Assembly (NCBI GenBank): GCA_045120955.1
Contig: JBGVFH010000052.1
Span: 1-16,179, forward strand
DNA length: 16,179 nucleotides
Reading direction: 5' to 3'
Source: JAZMZS01 sp045120955
Lineage (GTDB): Bacteria; Bacillota; Clostridia; Oscillospirales; CAG-272
Positions 7,241 to 13,839 of this stretch are shown here, in pieces (the first letter of the stretch is position 1; each line of letters begins with the position of its first letter). The translations under genes were made by a program, and so were the position numbers. The notes under the pieces were generated by a model. The model was given only the letters and a program-made list of their open reading frames with translations, was not told the origin of the DNA and searched no databases.

Positions 7241-7801
7241 TTATATATTGCTTTGATATTTTTCTCTGAATTCATGCTCGGTCATGCCCCATAGCTGCAG
7301 GTCATGGTATTTTCCGCCATGATAAAACATCTCACGCATACAGCCCTCCTTCTGAGCGCCGAGCGATGCGTGTAGCTGTTGGCTTGCTTTGTTTTCGCTG
7401 AGTATACGGGCGTTGTATTTGTGCAGTCTCAGCTCGTTAAAGCAGTAGTCGAGCAGTATCAGCAATGCTTTTTTAGCATAGCCTTTGCCCCTCTCGCTCT
7501 CGCATATAAATGACGCTATCTGAAAGCTGCCGCCTCGTTTGTCTATATCGTAAAGGTCAAGAGAGCCTACGACACGCTCGCCGTCCGCAATGATGGCAAA
7601 GTCCGTCCGTCCCTTTTTTTCGGCTGTGCGCAAAAAACGTGAAAACCGCTGTTTTGCGCTGAGCTTGTCTATGGGAAGCTCGGTCTCTGTGTAATACAAA
7701 AAGCGTGTTTCGCTTTCAAAATAATTTTCGTAAAAATATATCCAATCGGATGCCTGCGCAAGACGCAGGGTAATATTATCCTTTTTCCAAAAGTAAGACA
7801 T
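7241..7801 (-). CDS. GNAT family N-acetyltransferase (RimJ/RimL-like)
   Basis: This 186-residue acetyltransferase resembles the Acetyltransf_3 / RimJ-RimL group, which acetylates N-termini, small molecules or antibiotics with acetyl-CoA. The start ITLRLAQASDW is the typical first strand and helix. ERVVGSLDLYDID leads to the acetyl-CoA pyrophosphate loop RGKGYA at residues 104-109. LRLHKYNARILSENKASQQL with a later GAQKEG is the family's C-terminal block. The ATG at 7801 has GGAGAG just upstream. It is the first gene of a two-gene minus-strand unit and has its own promoter in the divergent intergenic region. The acceptor cannot be predicted. Confidence 0.88.
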   Translation of the reverse strand: MSYFWKKDNITLRLAQASDWIYFYENYFESETRFLYYTETELPIDKLSAKQRFSRFLRTAEKKGRTDFAIIADGERVVGSLDLYDIDKRGGSFQIASFICESERGKGYAKKALLILLDYCFNELRLHKYNARILSENKASQQLHASLGAQKEGCMREMFYHGGKYHDLQLWGMTEHEFREKYQSNI

Positions 7802-7852
7802 ATGCTCTCTCCGTTTTTTGTATTTGCGGTTATTTTACTCAGTATGTTTAAA

Positions 7853-7874
7853 TTTTATCATACACGTGATAAAA
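7853..7874. promoter_or_regulatory. Candidate operator overlapping GNAT promoter
   Basis: Perfect 8-bp arms TTTTATCA (7853-7860) and TGATAAAA (7867-7874) flank a 6-nt spacer. The element overlaps the -10 of the minus-strand GNAT promoter (7857-7862), the usual position for a repressor site. I do not recognise the motif as a known operator. Confidence 0.45.
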
Positions 7875-7885
7875 AGTAAATTCAA
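7857..7885 (-). promoter_or_regulatory. Promoter for GNAT-DUF2156 unit
   Basis: Read on the minus strand, TTGAAT (7885-7880) and TATGAT (7862-7857) are separated by 17 bp. Transcription would start near 7850, about 50 nt before the GNAT start. Confidence 0.6.
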
Positions 7886-7937
7886 AATTCTGAAAAAGAT
7901 GAAAAAAGCAGCTCGCTTTGGGTGGGTATTGCTCGGC

Positions 7938-7972
7938 GTATATCGTGTGAACAGGCAGTATATCGTGTCAAC
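7938..7972. repeat. Paired 15-bp direct repeats upstream of cohesin promoter
   Basis: GTATATCGTGTGAAC (7938-7952) and GTATATCGTGTCAAC (7958-7972) differ at one base and lie 20 bp apart start to start, about two helical turns. The second copy ends 11 bp before the -35 of the + strand promoter. This arrangement is typical of an activator or response-regulator binding site. Confidence 0.6.
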
Positions 7973-7983
7973 GAGAGTTCAGA

Positions 7984-8012
7984 TTGACAACACGGAATTT
8001 TTGTGTTACACT
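7984..8012 (+). promoter_or_regulatory. Promoter for cohesin-domain gene
   Basis: A consensus TTGACA (7984-7989) is 17 bp from TACACT (8007-8012), which is preceded by TG at the extended -10 position. Transcription would start near 8019, giving a leader of about 95 nt. That leader contains a hairpin (8044-8054 with 8073-8082) of unknown role. Confidence 0.65.
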
Positions 8013-8020
8013 TAGTGTAA
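8006..8020. promoter_or_regulatory. Candidate operator over cohesin gene -10 and start site
   Basis: TTACACT and AGTGTAA are perfect 7-bp arms around one central T. They cover the -10 element and the predicted start site of the cohesin gene, a classical repressor position. The regulator is unknown. Confidence 0.5.
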
Positions 8021-8115
8021 TACCGATGACAAAAAATATCCGAGCAAAAACAGCCTCGCTTTTGCGTCTGCCGCTGTTTTGCAACGGACTTCTTTGACTG
8101 ATAGATGAGGTGGAC

Positions 8116-9066
8116 ATGAGAAGATTTGTAAGAACGGTCTGCGCACTTTTTGCTTGTGTCATAGTGCTCGCACACCTATGCGTTTTTGCCGGAGCGGCAA
8201 ACGGTGAAGCGGCAGTTATGCTTGACACGGTCAGCGCCATGCCCGGGCAGAGAGTTACAGTAAATATGACTCTGACAAAAAATCCGGGAATTACGGGACT
8301 TCGTTTTTTCGTTTATTATGATAACAGCAAGCTCACGCTTGAAAGTGCCGAGTATACGAATATCGGCGGAGGCGGACTTGTTGACATCAATACGGAAAAC
8401 GACCCTGTTGTGCTTTTGTGGAACGTCGGCACGTATGAGTTTACCGAGACGGGTGTGCTTTGCACTTTTTCCTTTAAAATAAAAGAGGGTGCGCAGTCGG
8501 GTACGGTGCCGCTGAGCGTTACATACGAGCGCGGCGACTGCATTGACCTTGAGCTGAAAAATCTCGCAATGGATATAACCGACGGAGCGGTAAACATTCT
8601 TTATGACTCAACTGACTGTTCGCACGAAAACACCGAGCAAGTCACCCTTGAGCCCTCTACCTGCGTAAAGCAGGGCAAATATGAGGTAAGGTGCAAGACC
8701 TGCTCGAATGTTGTGGCATCGGGACTGTTGCCGCTGTCATCGCATGAGTACGGACCGCTTGTTGTGAAAAAGGCACCTACCTTTACTCAAACGGGGCAAA
8801 AGGAGCAGACCTGCGGTGTATGCGGAAAGGTCAGGACAGAAGAGATACCTGTGCTCGAGGAGGCGAACACGGACACCGTGGCTGTCAGCACACAGGATAC
8901 GGGTACTGCGGACAGCGTCAGCGCCGACAGTACACATGAGAGCGAGAACGCCGTGCCGATAGAAACAGCGGTAGCGACGGGTGACAATACCACGCTTCTC
9001 ATTATCGCTTTGGCTGTTGCGGCGGCATTGATAGTTTTGCTTGTCTTGCTGAAAAATAAACGGTAG
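8116..9066 (+). CDS. Secreted membrane-anchored cohesin-domain protein
   Basis: This 316-residue surface protein starts with a signal peptide (about 1-28: RR, hydrophobic core, VFAGA). A cohesin-like beta-sandwich follows at about 33-165: AVMLDTVSAMPGQRVTVNM, FFVYYDNSKLTLESAEY and GVLCTFSFKIKEGAQSGTVP are the expected strands. Residues 168-240 carry Cys-paired modules (CSHE, CKTC, CGVC) like the small zinc-ribbon-like repeats common in Clostridia surface proteins. A Thr/Ser/Asp/Glu-rich linker then leads to a C-terminal membrane helix (about 292-312) ending KNKR. The start is ATG at 8116 with GATGAGG upstream; a GTG at 8110 overlaps that site. Cohesins bind dockerins in cellulosomes, but single cohesins also occur in non-cellulosomal proteins, so the partner is unknown. 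It is probably a single-gene transcript with its own promoter and terminator. Confidence 0.82.
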   Translation: MRRFVRTVCALFACVIVLAHLCVFAGAANGEAAVMLDTVSAMPGQRVTVNMTLTKNPGITGLRFFVYYDNSKLTLESAEYTNIGGGGLVDINTENDPVVLLWNVGTYEFTETGVLCTFSFKIKEGAQSGTVPLSVTYERGDCIDLELKNLAMDITDGAVNILYDSTDCSHENTEQVTLEPSTCVKQGKYEVRCKTCSNVVASGLLPLSSHEYGPLVVKKAPTFTQTGQKEQTCGVCGKVRTEEIPVLEEANTDTVAVSTQDTGTADSVSADSTHESENAVPIETAVATGDNTTLLIIALAVAAALIVLLVLLKNKR

Positions 9067-9146
9067 GGCAGTTTTTATATCGCACATGGGCATTACTGCC
9101 TAAAGTACGGAGATCCTTATCGTAGAACTTTGCATTTCATAACGAG

Positions 9147-9185
9147 AAAACTCCCATAGACCCGACAAAGGTCTGTGGGAGTTTT
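9147..9185. terminator. Bidirectional intrinsic terminator
   Basis: A 16-bp stem with one G-T pair (9147-9162 with 9170-9185) has flanking A and T runs, so it works in both directions. It separates the cohesin gene from the convergent hydrolase gene. Confidence 0.9.
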
Positions 9186-9249
9186 ATTTCTGTATTAACT
9201 TTTCCGACAGCCTATTGACGTTTTTCTATCCTGCTGCAAATAATTCGGG

Positions 9250-9993
9250 TCATCCTAATATCGCCTTTTCCGCATATTCATCAAAAAGCTTTTGCATTTC
9301 GGGGGTGAGAGCGCAATGCCCACGGTCTGGTACGGTGTGGTATCGGACGTTTTGGTACTTTGACAATTCGGCAACAAAACGCTCGCTGTGCGCATGGATA
9401 TTTACCGCACGGTCCTCCTCACAATGAAAAATACAGTAATCCGCCCTCGGCATCTTGTCCGCCAGATGAAGAGGAGAATGTGCTCTGAGCGCCTCGTCCA
9501 TGCTCATCTCACAGTTGTGGTATGCACTGTAAAAGCTCCTCGGAAGATCCGGACGCTCGGTAAAATGAAACGGCACGTCGCATACGGGGCAGTTTGCTAT
9601 GCAAGCGACGGGCGTGCGCTTTGCATACACCATGTAGGTAAGCGCACATTGACCGCCCATACTGCCTCCCGTTGAGACTATCGGAATATCGTTCGGCAGA
9701 GAGTAGTGAGATATCAGAGCGTCTATCACCTCGTCCGTATAGCTGACAGCTTCCTCGTTCATCCAGCTCCACGGGTTTGTATACGGAACAAAAAATGCAA
9801 TGTTATTCTCGGCATAGCGCATAGCCCGTGCTACGGTGGGCTTAAGTGCTTCGATCGTTGTATCGTCGCTTATCATCTGAGCGGCACCAAGCCCACGAAA
9901 CGATATAACGATACCTTTGATCTTTCCTTTGCAATGCTTGTCATTAGAGTACGCGAACATCTCAAGATCCTTATAATTTATAATCTTTTTCAC
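9250..9993 (-). CDS. Alpha/beta hydrolase (prolyl-oligopeptidase-like fold)
   Basis: This 247-residue cytoplasmic protein has a complete alpha/beta hydrolase triad. The nucleophile elbow is GGSMGG (S111). The likely acid is D194 in CEEDRAVN, and the His is H226 in VPDRGHCA. RGLGAA near residue 33 may help form the oxyanion hole. There is no signal peptide or membrane segment. The best match is the esterase/peptidase-like group of the fold; the substrate is unknown. The start is a GTG at 9993 with GAGG 10 nt upstream. That site lies inside a tandemly duplicated copy of the gene's own first codons. It lies 114 bp downstream of tyrS with no clear terminator between, so read-through from tyrS is possible. 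Confidence 0.82.
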   Translation of the reverse strand: MKKIINYKDLEMFAYSNDKHCKGKIKGIVISFRGLGAAQMISDDTTIEALKPTVARAMRYAENNIAFFVPYTNPWSWMNEEAVSYTDEVIDALISHYSLPNDIPIVSTGGSMGGQCALTYMVYAKRTPVACIANCPVCDVPFHFTERPDLPRSFYSAYHNCEMSMDEALRAHSPLHLADKMPRADYCIFHCEEDRAVNIHAHSERFVAELSKYQNVRYHTVPDRGHCALTPEMQKLFDEYAEKAILG

Positions 9994-10030
9994 TGTTTTT
10001 ATACCTCATAATTTATAATCTTTTTCATTG
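9969..10030 (-). repeat. Tandem duplication of the hydrolase start region
   Basis: Two 27-bp blocks (9969-9995 and 10004-10030) match at all but two positions, with a perfect 20-bp core, and lie 35 bp apart. The downstream block holds the GTG start and first codons (KKIINYK). The upstream block holds an ATG at 10028 that opens a 9-codon frame, MKKIINYEV, ending 5 nt before the GTG. The GAGG of the upstream block now acts as the ribosome binding site. Confidence 0.85.
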
Positions 10031-10107
10031 CTTGTATACATCAGAGACGAGTTTTGTTATATGCATCGCTATTGTTGCCGCTGTTTTTTTCTTTTAGCGT
10101 GAAGGCT

Positions 10108-11331
10108 TTATCCTAGGATAGCCTTGTGGAAGGTCTTTTTGCCTTTGCGCAGCTTTACTCCGCTCGAAAGAGCCTCGGCGCTTATGCTCATGTAGACATC
10201 CGTTACTTTGTCGTCTCCGACAAAAACGCCTCCGCCCGCAATGAGCCGTCTTGCCTCGCTCTTTGAGGGAGCGAGAGAGCAAGCAAGCAGCAGATCCATG
10301 ATGCCGATAGCACCGTCTGTGAGCATCTGCTCGGTGATGGTGGTGGTGGGCATATTTTCATCATCAGAGCCGCCGCCGAAAAGTGCGTGAGCCGCCTGCT
10401 GTGCCTTGTCCGCTTCTTCTTTTCCGTGAACGATAGTGGTAAGCTCATATGCAAGTATTTCCTTTGCACGGTTGAGCTCAGCACCTTCCCATTTATCCAT
10501 TTTGTCGATCTCTTCGACAGGGATAAACGTGAGCATGCGGATGCATTTGAGCACATCAGCGTCTCCTACGTTTCTCCAATACTGATAAAACTCAAAGGGA
10601 GAGGTTTTGTTCGGGTCGAGCCAAACTGCGTTTCCTGCGGTCTTGCCCATTTTTTTGCCCTGTGAGTCGGTCAGCAGAGTTATGGTCATTGCGTGCGCAT
10701 CACGGCCGAGCTTCTTTCTGATAAGCTCGGTACCGCCGAGCATATTCGACCATTGGTCATCTCCGCCAAACTGCATATTACAGCCGTATTCCTTAAAGAG
10801 ATGATAAAAGTCATATGACTGCATTATCATGTAGTTGAATTCAAGAAAGGACAGACCCTTTTCCATTCTCTGCTTGTAGCATTCTGCTCTGAGCATATTG
10901 TTTACGGAGAAGCACGCACCGACCTCACGCAACAGCTCTACATAGTTGAGTCCGAGCAGCCAGTCTGCGTTGTTTATCATCATAGCCTTGCCATCGCCGA
11001 ACTCTATGAAACGCTCCATCTGACGCTTGAAGCACTCGGCGTTATGGTCGATATCTTCCTTTGTCAGCATCTTACGCATATCGCTTCTGCCCGTGGGGTC
11101 GCCTATCATTGTGGTACCGCCGCCGATAAGTGCTATCGGCTTGTTGCCTGCCATTTGCAGACGCTTCATGAGAGTCAGCGCCATGAAATGCCCTGCCGTC
11201 AGAGAATCGGCAGTACAGTCAAAGCCGATGTAAAACGTGGCTTTTCCGTTGTTTATCATCTCTCTGATGTGTTCTTCGTCCGTCACCTGAGCAATGAGCC
11301 CTCTTGCGACAAGTTCTTCGTAAATTTGCAT
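10108..11331 (-). CDS. tyrS: Tyrosyl-tRNA synthetase
   Basis: TyrS charges tRNA-Tyr in the cytoplasm. The 407-residue protein is a bacterial class I synthetase. The HIGH-equivalent appears as TAGH (residues 45-48, in DCTADSLTAGHF), so the first His of the signature is Thr. The KMSKS-equivalent is KMGKT (227-231). QFGGDDQWSNMLGG (about 187-200) is the conserved tyrosine-site block. A C-terminal S4 RNA-binding domain is visible (SKSEARRLIAGGGVFVGDDK). I chose the ATG at 11331 because AAAGGAGA lies directly upstream; a longer open frame to 11484 runs through the terminator and T-box. It has its own promoter and a tyrosine T-box leader, so it should be induced by uncharged tRNA-Tyr. Confidence 0.95.
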   Translation of the reverse strand: MQIYEELVARGLIAQVTDEEHIREMINNGKATFYIGFDCTADSLTAGHFMALTLMKRLQMAGNKPIALIGGGTTMIGDPTGRSDMRKMLTKEDIDHNAECFKRQMERFIEFGDGKAMMINNADWLLGLNYVELLREVGACFSVNNMLRAECYKQRMEKGLSFLEFNYMIMQSYDFYHLFKEYGCNMQFGGDDQWSNMLGGTELIRKKLGRDAHAMTITLLTDSQGKKMGKTAGNAVWLDPNKTSPFEFYQYWRNVGDADVLKCIRMLTFIPVEEIDKMDKWEGAELNRAKEILAYELTTIVHGKEEADKAQQAAHALFGGGSDDENMPTTTITEQMLTDGAIGIMDLLLACSLAPSKSEARRLIAGGGVFVGDDKVTDVYMSISAEALSSGVKLRKGKKTFHKAILG

Positions 11332-11407
11332 TTCTTTCTCCTTTATATATGTGTTGTATTTGTTTGTGTGTTTGTGCGGCGAGAGGATGTGGCGTGCACT
11401 GCCCGCT

Positions 11408-11671
11408 AAAACAAAAACAGCCCTCTGCAACCGTAGCTGCAGAGGGCGAATGATATCGCGGTACCACCTCTTGCTCGGATACACCTCACGGAATATCCCT
11501 TTGTGAGTACAAGACTCTGTCGCTGTAACGGGCGAACCCGTCAGCCCCTACTGCAATTTTCAAGGCTGCTGCTCGGGAGTGTATTCATGCACGCTTTCCG
11601 AGTCCTTTCACCCGCCGGACACTCTCTGAAAGAAAGTTTGATGCACTACTTCTCTCCGTCATTGCATTATT
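11408..11671 (-). ncRNA. T-box riboswitch (tyrosine), tyrS leader
   Basis: The conserved T-box sequence GAGGTGGTACCGCGA is at 11470-11456 on the minus strand. Its UGGU pairs with ACCA, matching the A73 discriminator of tRNA-Tyr. Stem I spans roughly 11660-11560, with an AGUAGU purine motif on the 5' side. A specifier UAC (Tyr codon) lies at 11583-11581 in the context GAAUACACUCC. The terminator stem follows at 11447-11420. The CCCTC of the terminator can instead pair with GAGG of the T-box to form the antiterminator. Uncharged tRNA-Tyr should therefore turn on tyrS. Confidence 0.94.
11411..11447 (-). terminator. Conditional terminator of the tyrS T-box
   Basis: A 10-bp GC-rich stem (GCCCTCTGCA at 11420-11429 with its complement at 11438-11447) is followed on the minus strand by GTTTTTGTTTT. 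It overlaps the antiterminator pairing partner, as expected for a T-box switch. Confidence 0.92.
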
Positions 11672-11677
11672 GTGTGT

Positions 11678-11706
11678 ATCATAACACATTTTTTCAAATA
11701 AGTAAA
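11678..11706 (-). promoter_or_regulatory. Promoter of the T-box-tyrS transcript
   Basis: On the minus strand TTTACT (11706-11701) and TATGAT (11683-11678) are separated by 17 bp. This places the start near 11671, just before stem I and just after the murI stop. Confidence 0.7.
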
Positions 11707-11714
11707 GAGGAAAT

Positions 11715-12500
11715 TTAAATTTTGTCTATCTCAACCGTGTGGATGCTCGGAAGAGTATCGCTGTCAAGAAATATCTTTGCTACTGACTCAAAGTTTGCGG
11801 GGTTGTCGCTGACGTATATTTCCGTTTTTCCGTTGCCGCCCATATCCTTGCAGAAGGAGTACAGTTCATGTGCGGCGGCACTTCCGCTGTTGATAAGCTT
11901 GACCCCTTCACCGAGATAATCGGCTATATGCCCCGCTATTATCGGAAAGTGCGTACAGCCGAGGATGAGCGTGTCGGCACCGAAATCTTTTATCTTTGCG
12001 AGATACTCTGCAACCGCAAGCGAGGTTATCTCGCAGTTCTTTTCTATAAAGCCGTTTTCGACAAGCGGTACGAACAGAGGGCAAGCAACCTCGACCACCT
12101 CGGCTGATGAGTCGAGCGCCGCTATCTCACGTGAAAAAGCACCGCTCGATATAGTGGCACCCGTGCCGATAACGCCTATTTTTTTGGTTTTTGTTGCCGC
12201 TACGGCTTCGCGTGCCGCCGCCTTAACTACCCCCGTGACCTTGACAGGGTATTTTTTTTCTATGTGCGGCAGAGCCACAGAGCTGACAGTTCCGCAGGCG
12301 GCGAGAATTCTGTCCGCTCCCTTGGACAGCAGAAATCTGATATCCTCGTCGGCATACCTGAGCAGTATGTTTTTTGACCTTGTGCCGTACGGGACTCTGC
12401 CCGTATCACCGAAGTATACGATGTCGCACTCGGGACACAGCTTGCGCAGTTCCTTCAGCGCCGTCAGCCCCCCGAGCCCGCTGTCAAATATTCCTATCAT
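11715..12500 (-). CDS. murI: Glutamate racemase
   Basis: MurI converts L-glutamate to D-glutamate for peptidoglycan. The 261-residue protein starts with IGIFDSGLGGLTAL (D6, S7) and contains FGDTGRVPYGTRS. The two catalytic cysteines are C69 in AACGTVSS and C182 in LILGCTHFP, with H184 next to the second. The Asn that normally follows the first Cys (CNT) is Gly70 here. The start ATG at 12500 begins exactly at the conserved MIGIFDSG but has only a weak ribosome binding site; a TTG at 12536 would add 12 residues translated from a palindromic repeat. It follows ddl in the same direction, so both peptidoglycan-precursor genes probably share a transcript. Confidence 0.92.
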   Translation of the reverse strand: MIGIFDSGLGGLTALKELRKLCPECDIVYFGDTGRVPYGTRSKNILLRYADEDIRFLLSKGADRILAACGTVSSVALPHIEKKYPVKVTGVVKAAAREAVAATKTKKIGVIGTGATISSGAFSREIAALDSSAEVVEVACPLFVPLVENGFIEKNCEITSLAVAEYLAKIKDFGADTLILGCTHFPIIAGHIADYLGEGVKLINSGSAAAHELYSFCKDMGGNGKTEIYVSDNPANFESVAKIFLDSDTLPSIHTVEIDKI

Positions 12501-12517
12501 AATATATGTACCGTTAG

Positions 12518-12590
12518 GCGTGAACCCCTTTTGCAAAAGGGCTCACGCACCCTTCCCCGAAAACTGTTTTAAAATGGGTGGATCTTGTTG
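12518..12590 (-). repeat. REP-like palindromic intergenic element
   Basis: A long hairpin spans 12518-12548: GCGTGA (12518-12523) pairs with TCACGC (12543-12548). Inside, CCCTTTT (12526-12532) and AAAAGGG (12535-12541) pair, with a small internal loop between the two stems. Read on the minus strand it is preceded by TTTTAAAACAGTTTTCGGGG. No T-run follows, so it is not a normal terminator. The layout resembles dispersed palindromic repeats I associate with Oscillospiraceae genomes, but copy number cannot be tested within this window. Confidence 0.5.
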
Positions 12591-12741
12591 TTGCTCTTGC
12601 TTTTTTTGCGGTCCCTTGAACACAGCCATGCTCCGCTCAAGCACCGAAACGCAGGCTTTTTTTGATATTCCGTGTGAGCGCAAAGTGCCGTTTGCATCAG
12701 CATTCTCCGAACAAAAAGTTAAAGAGCGGATTGTCTACCGA

Positions 12742-13785
12742 TCATTTGCCCTTTTTCATTGCAAGCTCACAGAGTCTCTCGCACAGCTCCGTGTAGCCCA
12801 GCCCCACAGCCGCCGCCATCTGCGGCAAAAGCGAGGTAGGTGTCATGCCGGGCAGGGTGTTTGCCTCAAGGCAGTAGGGCTTGCCGTCTTCGCTTGAAAT
12901 AATAAAGTCAAATCGAGCGTACATACCGAGACGCAGAGCATCAAATCCACGCCTTGTAGCTTCTGCCATCGCCGCATACTCCTCGTCGGTTATCGGTGCG
13001 GGACACAGCTCCACCGTTTTGCCCGACTGATACTTGTTTTTATAATCGTAAAAGCCGTCTGTAGGTATTATCTCTATTGCGGGCAGGACCTCGCCGTCAA
13101 GAATTCCGACGGTCATTTCTCTGCCGCTTATCTTTTTTTCACACATAATCGTCTGCTCATATTTTGCGGCATCTGAGAGCGCTTTCTCCAGCTGCTTACG
13201 GTCGTGTACTATAGACACGCCAACGCTCGAACCGCAGCTGTTCGGCTTTACAACGCAGGGGTATCCTATCTCTGCCTCTGCCCTCGCAACAGACTCGGCT
13301 GAGCCGTCACGCAGCATGACCCAGTCCGCTGTTGTGATACCCGCACTGCGGAGCATCTTTTTCGAGATATCCTTGTCCATTGCGAGCAGACTGCCGACAT
13401 AGTCAGAGCCCGTGTATCTGTGAATTCCGTAATTGTCAAGAGTTGCCTGCAGCTGTCCGTTTTCTCCCATAGCTCCGTGGAGTGCGAGAAAGACTACATC
13501 AGCCGCACGGCATACGTCGAGCACGCCGTCGCCGATATTGATGCGTCTGCCGCCGTTTTGAGCAATAACCGTCTCAAGGTCAGGTGCCGACTCTTCTACC
13601 GAAAAGCTATGCTCGGTGTTTTCGAGGAAAAGCGAGTTTATATCGCTTGTGTCAGCGTTTTTGTAAACGTCAAGCAACGCCACGCTGTGGCCTGCTTTTG
13701 AAAGTGCGTTTGCGATAAGAGAGCCGGATGTGAGCGAAACATCACGCTCGGGGCTGAGCCCTCCGGCGAGAACTGCTATTTTCAT
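12742..13785 (-). CDS. ddl: D-alanine--D-alanine ligase
   Basis: Ddl joins two D-alanines with ATP to make the dipeptide ending the peptidoglycan stem. The 347-residue ATP-grasp protein has all main elements: SPERDVS (E13, S17), ALHGAMGENG (102-110), AMDKDISKK (K138), VVKPNSCGSSVGV (K180), EKKISGREMTV (216-226), ARFDF, and LEANTLPGMTPTSLLP (N309). The omega-loop contains FYDYKNKY with the Lys-Tyr pair (K251, Y252) of D-Ala ligases rather than the His of VanA-type D-lactate ligases, so vancomycin resistance is not indicated. The ATG at 13785 is preceded by AAAGGAG. It lies 54 bp after prmC and upstream of murI on the same strand. Confidence 0.96.
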   Translation of the reverse strand: MKIAVLAGGLSPERDVSLTSGSLIANALSKAGHSVALLDVYKNADTSDINSLFLENTEHSFSVEESAPDLETVIAQNGGRRINIGDGVLDVCRAADVVFLALHGAMGENGQLQATLDNYGIHRYTGSDYVGSLLAMDKDISKKMLRSAGITTADWVMLRDGSAESVARAEAEIGYPCVVKPNSCGSSVGVSIVHDRKQLEKALSDAAKYEQTIMCEKKISGREMTVGILDGEVLPAIEIIPTDGFYDYKNKYQSGKTVELCPAPITDEEYAAMAEATRRGFDALRLGMYARFDFIISSEDGKPYCLEANTLPGMTPTSLLPQMAAAVGLGYTELCERLCELAMKKGK

Positions 13786-13839
13786 ATTTGGATTGCTCCT
13801 TTGCCATTGTGTATTATTATCGGTTGTATATCTGCCGTG

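Noticed and set aside
10102..10125. Imperfect inverted repeat over the tyrS stop
   Set aside because: No T-run on the minus strand after it, so it is not a convincing tyrS terminator; it mainly overlaps coding sequence.
9250..10125. Both the hydrolase and TyrS end in the residues KAILG
   Set aside because: The nucleotide sequences around the two ends are not similar beyond these codons; probably coincidence.
11965..12897. 310-codon + strand frame across murI and ddl
   Set aside because: Covers the antisense of murI, the intergenic repeat and the end of ddl; Ser/Pro/Ala-rich shadow composition.
12742..13785. Possible VanA-type D-Ala-D-Lac ligase
   Set aside because: The omega-loop has the Lys-Tyr pair of ordinary Ddl enzymes, and no vanH or vanX genes are nearby.
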